64,000 nt of DNA from Amia ocellicauda (taxonomy: Eukaryota; Chordata; Actinopteri; Amiiformes; Amiidae), in NCBI RefSeq assembly GCF_036373705.1, contig NC_089854.1:22073839-22137838 (forward strand), read 5' to 3'. Each line of letters begins with the position of its first letter. Position 1 is the first letter of the stretch. A model generated the notes under the pieces. It was not told the DNA's origin. It saw only the letters and a program-made list of their open reading frames with translations, and did no database searches. The position numbers were made by a program, and so were the translations under genes. Shown one piece after another: positions 38,636 to 48,345 of this stretch.

Positions 38636-41600
38636 CTGAAAAGGAAAGAAGTTCATGATGTATAATTGTACCACAACAACTATGACAACAACAACAATAA
38701 GGTCACTCAGGCCTGGAGCAAATCACACACCACTCACCAACCCAGGAACCACAAATTACAAAACGCGCTCCCTCAAAGGTCTGATGGGTCCCAGGTCCAA
38801 TACTACTAAAGCTACTACTGCTGCCCTGCTTCTACTACTGCTTCAATCATAACAAATACGTTGAACGTCAGTTGGATTGGCGGAAATGTTTAGTCAGTTT
38901 AAAGAGATCTGTCTCCTCAGCACCCATGTGTTGCCTGCTGTGGAAGTGGGCTGTCTTATTGACATGCACTTCAGAGCAGGTTGTCTAGTTGTGCTTAGCA
39001 ATCGTCTTTGAAATGCATTTTCAGCAGCTTTCAGGACGATCTACACAGGAAGCGTTATCTTGTTTATTTTGTCTGATATAGATTTTCTTTTCCTTCCGTC
39101 AGTTACTTAAATCAAATATCCAACAGTGAAAATAAAAATCTGTTGTCATTTCTGCAGTTAAAGGTTAGCGCATATTAAAACTAGTCTAGTTATGAGTAAT
39201 TAAACCTATTTAAAGAAACAATAACATCCAGTATTAATGCTGTAAATATTCTCTCTGTGTATAGTTTTACCCTTCTTCTCTATTACACCTTTATGAATAT
39301 GTTTGGTAGCAATGGTAGCGGGGGTGGTATAATTTGGCAAATGTCTGTTGCCATTGGTGTGATTATCAGACTTAATGTGTATCACAGAAGTATAGCATCA
39401 AAACTGTGCTTGGTTTCACGTATAATGACTCATAACTGCTTTCATGTCGAAGTTGTAGAATGTGCTAACTGTTCACTGCAAATCTGGAGAGATGGAAATT
39501 TTGGGTGTCTCTCTGCTGTCACAACACAAATAACACTCAAACTGCCACCGAAGCCTCCGCTCTAGAAACCAGACCCAATGCCCTTAAACCCTCACCCATG
39601 CTTACGAGAACAAAACTACAATTACGTACACTTTAAGGATACAAAGTTACCATTAAAGTGTACTTAACTATACTTTGTCATAAGGGCACTCTACTTGGTA
39701 CCTGAGAACTAAGGCTGGAATTAAATAAACCCACATGCTAATCATGAATCAGAAAGCAGTACTTAATGTTTTCTTTTTTAGTTTGTCTTTGTATTTTAGT
39801 TTTTTCTTTCTTCTTCTCATTACAAAACTGACATCAAATACTTGGGTGTAAATTGCAGGAAATTATGTACTACTAACAGGAAGCTGTACTTCTTTAGACC
39901 CGAAAATGGATTTGGGATTCTCACCTTGGGGAACTGCCAGATAATGATGGCCATGACACACAGCAGGAACACGGAGGCTGCTGACAGGGCGGTGATGAGC
40001 ATCAGGGTGGGGGTCAACTCCAGGGGCTTGCTTTGTGTGCATTGTTCACCTGGAGCGACGTCAACTGTGCGGGACAGACACTTCATCACAAATCTGGACA
40101 CAAACCCTGACACAAGCATGCTGTGTGTGCAAGAAGCATCCCTGTGTGTGTGTTCGGTGTGGCCTGTTACTCAGCATGCTTTATAAAGGGTTCTGGCCCA
40201 CTATGTGTCTCTGCAACAGCGTAGCCACCCGAGGTGTGTTCAGTCATGCTGTGCTGAGGCTCAGAGAGGCTCAGCGTCGCACCTGAGCACTGTAATGAGG
40301 AAAATGCCACAGAATGTATGAGCCGTATCTCCTACAATTAAAGCCTTTTCAAAAAGAAGCTGCACATCTACCTACCTTTGACCAGAATCAGAGTGCCATT
40401 GCATTTAAATTCCTCCATTTGTGCCGTTTCCATATTGAGGTGTCTGTAGTCACAGAAGTACACCCCAGAGTCGTCCTCCTTCAATGCGCTGAATGTGAGG
40501 GTGATATTGTTCAATTTCCCGGTAACCTTCACTCGCTCTTTGTAGTCTTCCGCTGGTGTCAATCTCATGTTATTGGCGACGTAAAGCACCTGACCTTCTT
40601 TATAGAATATCCTTCTCAAATACATGCCATCAGGACTCTTCAGGGTTGTGGAGCAAGTGATCTTCACAGTGTCTCCCAGCTTCGCTTCCAGGAACAGAGG
40701 AGACTGAGACACTGTGGATTAATGAAGGGAAGCACACTGACTCAAACACTGTCAAACTGAACCCGTGTGTAGATAAGAATACAATCAGCACACCTACAGA
40801 TCTACTCAGGATGCATTAACACACCATCTGCTGTCCCCAGTCTTTATTTATAAGTGCTGGTCTATAGGAGCAAAAGTCTCCTGGATTCACGGCAGCAGAC
40901 CGGGACAATGTGGATTAATAAGGGATGCACGTTGACATGATACATATGGTAAGAGCTGACAGAAAACCTTGATACATTGTAAGGCAGGATGAGTACAACT
41001 TTTAATACAGTACACGTTTAACTGGAAATAACTAATATTGTTCTTATATAATAATAACTAATAATATAACTAATTGTGCTAATGCTTCCTGCCGTCTGCC
41101 GGTATCATTGTGTGTAACTGTGTAATGATAATTATTAGACAGATAGGGGTAGGTCTTATGTAAGGATATTTTATAAGAGAAAAAAAAACAATTATAAAGA
41201 TGGACTTTCACTTCACATATTTGATAGTAAAGAAATCGTATTGTATACATCTTAAAATGATAAAGATCAGACCTTATACAAACAGAGGATCTTAGTTCTT
41301 AGGATCTTAGGATATTAGTTTTAAGTTTTCGTAACATTTCTGGAAATATATCTAAATGGTCCACAGTGATGTCCAAACTCCAGTAGAAAAGCACAGAGGC
41401 AAAAGATCAGTACCTTTCTAATGTATATTATTGCTATCTAGAATACTGCAATAAACACAGAGAAACAGAAGGAGTTTAGGGACAGGAGATACCAAACGTG
41501 CTGTGTATCTGAGGTAAATGTATCCCAGTGCCCCGCTGGACACGTCTCCTACTGACAGCAATGAAGTGACGAGAGGATGAAGACACCTCACTGGGGGGTC

Positions 41601-41694
41601 TCTGGCGCTTACCTGCAAAGGAACCTTCTGAACCCCACATAGTGGCGCTCAACAGAGCGGTGGAGACGAGTACACAGCGCAGAGACAGCGGCAT
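38549..41694 (-). CDS. CD7: CD7-like T-cell surface receptor, complete four-exon gene
   Basis: The exons are 41613-41694 (signal peptide), 40376-40711 (IgV), 39925-40064 (stalk and membrane segment) and 38549-38635 (tail). They join in phases 1, 1 and 0 to give 214 residues. The mature start reads VSQSPLFLEAKLGD, like human CD7's VQQSP. The V domain has VKITC and DSGVYFC cysteines. The usual core Trp is replaced in GMYLRR, as in mammalian CD7 (GIYLRQ), and the domain ends GTLILV. The membrane segment is LMLITALSAASVFLLCVMAI. The tail starts IKKFF and ends with VYEDM, the same YxxM motif that recruits PI3K p85 in human CD7 (IKK..VYEDM). Four exons with this division is the mammalian CD7 layout. 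CD7 acts on T and NK cells as a costimulatory receptor. Human CD7 has 240 residues; the difference is mainly a shorter stalk. Confidence 0.92.
39615..39665. repeat. Short inverted repeat in CD7 intron 3
   Basis: GTACACTTTA and its complement TAAAGTGTAC lie about 18 bp apart and would form a 10-bp stem. It may be a remnant of a small foldback element. Confidence 0.45.
40376..40711 (-). CDS. CD7: CD7 exon 2: IgV domain
   Basis: 336 nt, phase 1 at both ends, acceptor ..ATCCACAG and donor GTAGGT. It differs from the V exon at 44627-44965 by nine substitutions and one codon. The surrounding intron sequence is nearly identical from 40357 to 40849, beyond which similarity ends abruptly. Confidence 0.92.
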
Positions 41695-41742
41695 CCTGTG
41701 CAGTTCAGCAATCTCCTCTGTCTGTCTTGTCTGTCTCACTCT

Positions 41743-41748
41743 TTTATA
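41743..41748 (-). promoter_or_regulatory. CD7: TATA box of CD7
   Basis: TATAAA on the minus strand (CTCTATAAAAGAG), with its 3' end 48 bp upstream of the CD7 start codon. A TATA element there predicts a transcription start about 20 nt before the ATG, hence a very short 5' UTR. Confidence 0.55.
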
Positions 41749-41749
41749 G

Positions 41750-42426
41750 AGCAGGAAATATGACGAAGTTGTGCACCCCACATACATGTACCATAGACTA
41801 GCTTAACCTGTAATGTTATTACTGCTATTAGTACTACTAATAGTAGTATTTGTGCTAGTAGTGTTTTTTGTTGAAACAGATTTTACAGCATTTCCTTGGA
41901 ACAGAAAAAAAAATAGACTAAGAACTAAATTCAAATAGGGAGACACAGACAGCAGTGATTTTAGTTTAGAAAACGTCCAACTCCTTTAGAAAGCACAATA
42001 CCAGTATAAAGGTATGGGAAAGAAAAATAACTAAAATAAACTAAAATAACGATGACATCTCACAGCTTGAAGTTTATTGTGATTTAATGTGATTTATTGA
42101 GCACTAAAACCACCTGTATTTGACATTTGACTAAAGGTGAACTAATATAACAAAACCACACTGCCCTCTTGCAGACAAAACTTGAATAGCTCTGTGGGGG
42201 GGGGAAAGTCAATACAATATAGTGCAGCATAGGCTGGCTTTAAAAGTGCAGAAACACCACCAGACCCCAGAAAAATTACTCAAAACAAATATATATATAT
42301 TTGACAGATAGTAAATCCAAGTCAATTTGCTGGAATGAAAGGTAAACAATAGTGATTTGTAGTAAAATGCAAGTAAATGTTTTAATTGTTATACTGTGAG
42401 TGCACATCTTCAGTGAAGGAAAATTA
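41750..42426. other. Spacer between CD7 and the CD7-like paralogue
   Basis: AT-rich DNA with no supported exon. It contains a G run near 42198 and a short TA tract at 42291-42301. Confidence 0.5.
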
Positions 42427-42432
42427 TTTATT
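42427..42432 (-). terminator. Polyadenylation signal of the CD7-like paralogue
   Basis: AATAAA on the minus strand, about 136 bp beyond the stop codon of the tail exon at 42568. It is the first canonical signal after the gene. Confidence 0.5.
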
Positions 42433-42567
42433 GCAGCTCTTGATTGCCAAGTCATCTACAGCATGTCTTTAGCTGATAAGTGATACTACAACAGGTCTGC
42501 GTTATCACAGGAGGGAGGTGTATTAATGGGACATGCTTCTGTGTCACCAGCAGAGTTGCAGAAGAGG

Positions 42568-42666
42568 TCATATCTGATCTCCCCGTCTGTGTTCAAGACT
42601 GCGCGCACACTTCTCTCTCAGTGGCTTCCAGTCCTGTTTCCTTTGCTTCATGAAGAAGTTCTGGAG
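42568..42666 (-). CDS. CD7-like paralogue exon 4: tail without YEDM
   Basis: Acceptor TTTTGTTCAG, 32 codons, stop TGA at 42570-42568. The opening LQNFFMKQR aligns with CD7's IKKFFAKRR, and the remainder (EKCARSLEHRRGDQI) has diverged and holds no tyrosine. It would not be translated if the TGA in exon 3 is real and always included. Confidence 0.6.
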   Translation of the reverse strand, partial: LQNFFMKQRKQDWKPLREKCARSLEHRRGDQI

Positions 42667-45600
42667 CTGAACAAAACAGAAAGGTAGTGATTTAGAAGGA
42701 GGAAAGGGTTGGAAGAAGAACAACAAAAAAACACCTGCACTCCTCTTCCTCAAGGCCAGTTTGGACTGAAACAAACACAGATTAGTCAGTTTCACATCTG
42801 CAATGAGAAGATATGGACTTTGCATCCATAAGAGTTTTATTAGCACAGAGGCACAGAGGAGCACACAGACTGCATGGACAAGATCCTCCATCGAAACAAG
42901 ACAGTCAACATGGGAACTTCCATCTAAGCCGAAGCAGTGCATGGTGGGATTGAAAGGAGTTCTGGTGATGCTTCATTTCATAGTCCAAGGCTATATATGA
43001 ACCCGTGATATTTGCACTTCACGGACACGACCAGAGATCCTCGATCAAGGAGGCGTAGTTTGTTCATGAAAGACAAGCACTATAAAGTCTAACGCCTATG
43101 AGTCGCAGAAGGAGGAGAAATACCTGAATAAAAGAAAGAAATGAATTTGTCCAGCTGAACTCAGAGGCACTGTTGCACTTCATTCGGTGCCATGTGGGTC
43201 GCATCTGCCCCCTTGTGGTGGACTATGGAAATACTCACGCAGGGGAACTATGGGAGGCTCTCTCATATGTAAATCAATTAAAAATAGCTATAGTGGGTGG
43301 TATGGACTCTATGCACAGCCTACAGCCTACGTATTTCTGATTCAATCTCAGGCAGCTCATTTACTTCGTGATTGATATTGTAGCTGGCAAAATTGTTTAC
43401 TAACACTGCTTGGTTTAACACAAACATTCAATTTAAACATATTTATATTATTAATCTTTCAAATTACCCTTCTAGCTGATGATACCAATTCTGTACAACA
43501 TGACAAACAACATATTTTTTCTTTTCTTCAATATCCACTGTGCTGTCACCTAAACTGTAGAGCACAATGAGGCGAAACGGTATTGTAGATTCAGGAAGAG
43601 AAAAAGGCTTAACTATGTTGCTTAATTAAACATTTTACCGGAAATACTTATTAGCAATAACCACCAGAATATAATGAAGTATGGAAGTGCGTTTTAATCT
43701 TATAATGACTAAGGATCTGAGAAAAAAAATCATAAACAACATGCAATCACAGGTGAAAGACCCCCAGTAACACTGGCTCTCACTATACTAAATCTCAGCA
43801 CACTGTTCTACATAGTTCTTGGTATTTTGATGTGCTGATCCTGAATCTCACCATAAGGTTAGAGGCGATGTATCTTGAAATAAACATTTTGAAACCCTTC
43901 TCCTTTTTGCTTGATGAAGTGACAGTTGATGCTCTTACATACGATGGACGTCATTCACAGTCATCCTGGGGAGCTCTTGTAGGCTAGGGGTGTAGAAAGT
44001 AATTTTCACCTGAACTTATACTGACAGCAGTTGCTTCCGGCGCTACACCGGAAGTCTTTGGGCTGACTGAGATCAAATGTGGAAGTGGCCATGCATAGAG
44101 CATATGAATAATCAGAAATGTCATATTAAACTGCAAACCATGCTTCACGTTGTTCGGGTAGGAGGCTCTGAGGAACAGCGCTGAGTGCAGATACTCACCC
44201 TTGGGACCAGACAGATAGAGATGGCTGCTCACAGCAGGAGCATGAAGGCAGCGGACAGAGCTGTGATGAGCGTCAGGGTGGGACTCAGATGCTGGGCTCT
44301 ATTCTGCTCACACGGCCCAGTCTGCACAGCACCTGCACGACAGCATCCCTGCGTCACACATCTGCACAGACGCCCTGACACAAGCACGCTGTGAGAGCAG
44401 CTTGAAAATCCCTGCCCTGCGACTCTGTCAGTCTGGGTTTATCTACATCCTAACCCCCTGCGGCACCGTTTTTCTTCTGGCGTTGCCGTGTGCTTACAGG
44501 AAGACACAGCGATGCTCTTCTGCACAGTCTGGCACACAGTGTTTCACAGGTGCGAATTAATGCACAAAAGGACCTGACAGCATGTACAAGTCTCATCTAT
44601 TTTTGGCAAGCTGCACATCTACCTACCTTTGACCAGAATCAGAGTGCAGCTGCTTTTAAATTCCTCCATTTGTGCCGTTTCCATATTGAGGTGTCTGTAG
44701 TGACAGAAGTACACCCCAGAGTCGTCCTCCCTCAATGCGCTGAATGTGAGGGTGATATTGTTCAATTTCCCGGTAACCTTCACTCGCTCTTTGTAGTCTT
44801 CCGCTGGTGTCAATTTCATGTCATTATTGGCAACGTAAAGCACCTGACCTTCTTTATAGAATATCCTTCTCAAAAACATGCCATCAGGACTCTTCAGGGT
44901 TGTGGAGCAAGTGATCTTCACAGTGTCTCCCAGCTTCGCTTCCAGGAACAGAGGAGACTGAGACACTGTGGATTAATGAAGGGAAGCACACTGACTCAAA
45001 CACTGTCAAACTGAACCCGTGTGTAGATAAGAATACAATCAGCACACCTACAGATCTACTCAGGATGCATTAACACAGTCTGCTGTCCCCAGTCTTTATT
45101 TTGGATAGACATAATGGGTGAGCTCTGTGGAAAAGCGCTGGTGTGACTGTTTTCTGTGCACTGACTGGCACACCTTCAGGGACTAAAAAACAGGCCCATT
45201 ACAAAGCAAATTTAAGTATCAACTGCCCCCACTGACCACAAAGCACTAGGAATAAAATTAATTGGTGCAATTTCACATCAGTACAGCGCTGACAAGACTT
45301 GAAGAAAACATGTCATGTAAGACCTTCAGAGAAAGTGTTGGGCACACTTGTTGGTTCAAAGTCACAGTCACAATAACACTTACGCAATTATTGTTTTAAG
45401 TCAGCAAATCCAAATTAGAGAAGTCAGAAAATAGAGCATAGAGATCAAAACTCACAGTGCCTTTAGATAATTAAAACTCATTCACACAGGAATCATGTTT
45501 GTTTGTGTGTTTATATAAGATTACGAACTCCTGGAAAAAGAGGACTTTATTCTGGACAACCTTTGGTCGTGGGCGCGTCAGACCACACACAGCTGCAGTC

Positions 45601-45964
45601 CTGTGTGTATTGGTATTGTCTGGACCAGCAGGCAGCTTCACTACTTTTTACTACACTTTAAAGGACTCATTGTGCATTACAACACAAAACAATGTGCATT
45701 TCTAAAATATAGATGACACTATGCAAAGCATCAAGTTGAAACAGAATGGCAGCTGTTGCTTTATATGAATCAAATCACATCCTGTATCAACTGATACAAA
45801 AATTAGAAGACCCTCCTACTCTAAGAAACAGGACCCTACTGTGAGCTCTCCGGTTTCTTCTACTCTGACATTGATTTATCTATGATCTGCTTTAGTTCCT
45901 TACCTAGAAATGCAGACGCAACTGCACACAGAACGTACACTGACAGCACTGCCCTCACTGCCAT
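42568..45964 (-). CDS. Second CD7-like receptor gene, membrane exon interrupted by TGA
   Basis: The exons are 45904-45964 (signal peptide MAVRAVLSVYVLCAVASAFLG), 44627-44965 (IgV), 44199-44332 (stalk and membrane segment) and 42568-42666 (tail). Phases are 1, 1 and 0 as in CD7, so the gene structure is intact. Exon 3, read in the frame set by exons 1-2, gives LSPTLTLITALSAAFMLLL and then TGA (44229-44231). As written, the product is 167 residues and ends inside the hydrophobic segment. The tail exon is still open (LQNFFMKQRKQDWKP...) but has no YxxM. It could be a recent pseudogene, a polymorphic null allele, a secreted form, or a GPI-anchored form. The V domain keeps both cysteines and DSGVYFC. 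Confidence 0.75.
44199..44332 (-). CDS. CD7-like paralogue exon 3: stalk and truncated membrane segment
   Basis: Acceptor GTCGTGCAG, donor GTGAGT. After the stalk (AVQTGPCEQNRAQHL) the segment matches CD7's LTPTLMLITALSAA. The in-frame TGA falls where CD7 has TGT (Cys) in FLLC, next to a 3-nt gap. Open sequence continues after the stop (AAISICLVPR), matching CD7's AIIIWQFPK in placement. The alternative acceptor 11 bp further in also reaches a TGA, earlier. Confidence 0.75.
44627..44965 (-). CDS. CD7-like paralogue exon 2: IgV domain
   Basis: 339 nt. It differs from the CD7 V exon by Y/F in GM[YF]LRR, an added Asp with R/K in the next loop, K/R before EDDSG, D/H after YFC, and CNG/SSC before TLILV. 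It lies in a copied block at 44608-45101. Confidence 0.9.
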
Positions 45965-46629
45965 CTCTTCGACTCTGAGCCTCTGGTGAAGTGAAAGAGA
46001 AAAGCGGAACAACGCCTCAGACGTCTCAGCCAAAACAGCTAACACTTCATTTTTTAAGAAAGAAAAGTGAAGGAAGAAGTGATTCTGAATATTTAACTCC
46101 ATGTTTGCTTTGAAGTGATTTTACTTAGTTTACTTTTAATTTAAACATTGTGAAATGTAAAAAAAAAAAACACAGTGGCCAACAGAGGGGATCTTGTCTC
46201 TGTTTCCCAAAACCAGAGGAATGTCATTAATTCATAACAGGGTTTTCTCCCTCCCTCCTAGAGGCTGTGTGCTGGATATCAAATACATTAATACAATACA
46301 TCGACAAATACATAAGGACCAGTTCACATCATTCATGAAACAAACTCCCCTAGAGAGCCATGGAATCTGTGCATTGTAAAGATAGGTGCCTAATAGCTTG
46401 GGTAAGATTGTGATGAAAACTTTCAATATAATTTTCCATCCATTCCTAATGGTATGGATTAAAGGCTTGTTACTCCAAACATGTATTTATTGTTCCATCC
46501 TTTTGTATCCCACAGTAATTCTTACACCTGCAGGGATACCTTACCTGAAATGATCAATGAAAACCAGAAGAGACAGGAGCAAGGAGTGAATGCACAAAAC
46601 TCAGTCTAGACTATAAATTAATTTATATC
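45965..46629. other. Spacer upstream of the CD7-like paralogue
   Basis: It contains the IRF-type element at 45993-46002 and further purine-rich GAAA/GGAA sequence near 46055-46080. No supported exon. Confidence 0.5.
45993..46002 (+). promoter_or_regulatory. IRF/ISRE-type element upstream of the CD7-like paralogue
   Basis: GAAAGAGAAA is a perfect GAAANNGAAA core, set in GTGAAGTGAAAGAGAAAAGC, 29-38 bp upstream of the start codon. This is the classic interferon regulatory factor layout. CD7 itself has a TATA box at the matching place and no such element. Confidence 0.45.
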
Positions 46630-46635
46630 TTTATT
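46630..46635 (-). terminator. Candidate polyadenylation signal of the B7-family gene
   Basis: AATAAA on the minus strand, about 460 bp past the B7-like stop codon. It is plausible as the end of its 3' UTR; a nearer variant signal cannot be excluded. Confidence 0.35.
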
Positions 46636-47098
46636 AATAATTTGCAAAAAATTTAAACATGATGTTATGTACAAAACAAATAATCAACCTCAACTCATTC
46701 TCCCAACCAGCAACCCCCCTCCCCGAACCCAAAGTCATTCCAGTAATCACAATTCCTGATCACTCCGGCAGTAGGTAAGACATTCAAATGGAAGTAGGTT
46801 AGCTTGCAGGGATAATTCAAACATAACTGACAGGCAAAGTGTGAAGTGGTTATAACCCTTGTGTGCTAAGAGTATATTCCCAGAGTTACCAAAGTTGTGG
46901 GCAGGTAAAAAATCTAAAACAGAACAATACATTGGAATTCATTGGAAGCACATACAAAAATATGCTGTGTTATCTGTGTTTACAATTGAAAAAAATGTCA
47001 AATGAGAAAACTACGCACACTCTAGCACAGCCTTGTTTCTTAATTGATGTTCAGTTATAAAGCTGATTCACAGATGCTGAGTCATTGATACACTTGTA

Positions 47099-47157
47099 TT
47101 ATTTGGTTTCTACTTCTAATGGTTCCTCTGTCTCCACTGGATGTGAAAGGGGTGGAC
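47099..47157 (-). CDS. B7-family gene exon 5: short cytoplasmic tail
   Basis: Acceptor CTTGTTTTAG. It encodes GPPLSHPVETEEPLEVETK and then TAA. It was accepted because the phase fits exactly and gives a whole number of codons. It has no homology by itself. Confidence 0.6.
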
Positions 47158-48307
47158 CTAAAACAAGAGGAAGAGGAAAAAACTTCACTCATACTATTCT
47201 GATGGTTGGCATTCCTTTGCTAAAGCGTAAGCACCGTCAAGAGAGCAGTAATCTGCAGGATGCACGACAGCGATCCCAAGCTGGCCAGGACCCCTGTTAT
47301 TCTTGGCCAGAAAGCCTAGACTTAAGTTTTGTTTCGAAACAGCAGATCGTTTTCCCATTGTGTGCGCCAAATTCAACAGAATAAAACAATTTCAATGAGT
47401 TACAGTTTTTACGAAGAGAAGAGAAACTAAAAGGTATCGTTAAGCTAACAACCATGGAAAGGATGCTAATCTTAAATCATCATTATAATTTTTGCAGATG
47501 TCACATGAGAATAATTATAATAGTAATTTGGGGGAACTCACTCAGTCATCTCTCATGCAGTTCTGTGCCATTTCCCTATTACAATTAAATCATGCAACCC
47601 TTGGAAACTGGCCAATTCACCCACTGCTTACTTCTCGGTTATCTTCCTGAATATATTCACAATTTGAATTGCATATCAGACTTGAGAAGAATTTCCCAGT
47701 TCCATATTTGTCAGATTATTAAGGATTAAGGTTATTCTGCTTCAGAGAGATTAAAGTACAGAGGGAAAGGAAACTCTTATCCCAAAGGCATTAGAATCAA
47801 AGTGCAAAGATAATTTGCAAGCTGAATAAATATTAAACATCATACCCATCATTGGTAGGGTAGATTCCCTTCAATCTGTTAACAAAATAACCCGCACGCA
47901 CAGACACTCGAAGAGCCAATAAAATCTAATCAAACCCTTCATAAATAACTTACTAAGCCTGAGTCTGTTCCACCTTAAAAATAAACATATTTCTCAATCT
48001 GTAATTCCCCACTTCTGCCACGTAGTCTGTCTGCTGCTGAGCTGCAGTTATTTGTTTCTGGTGCTTGCGAGACATTTTCAGAGACAACACACAGCTTTAT
48101 AGATTCTGAATATCATAGAATTAGCTTCTATTGGATAGATTATTTGTATCTTCCGCTCACCTCTTAATCTCCTGCGCCGAAGTAATGCCAAGACCAAAAT
48201 CCCGCTGGCCAGAGCTCCCACCACCACGAACACTGCGGCCACTGCGGTGGTGTTGCTATCTCCTTCTTGCTTGTCAGGCCCTGCAAGGCACGACACACAT
48301 AGAGACG

Positions 48308-48345
<38 letters not shown>

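Noticed and set aside
40314-40760. Plus-strand frames opposite the CD7 V exons (also 44490-45014)
   Set aside because: These are antisense shadows of the two near-identical V exons; their similarity to each other simply mirrors the coding strand.
44229-44231. TGA at a cysteine-like position read as selenocysteine
   Set aside because: No SECIS-like structure was noticed downstream, CD7 is not a selenoprotein family, and the codon alignment next to a 3-nt gap is ambiguous. A nonsense change is simpler.
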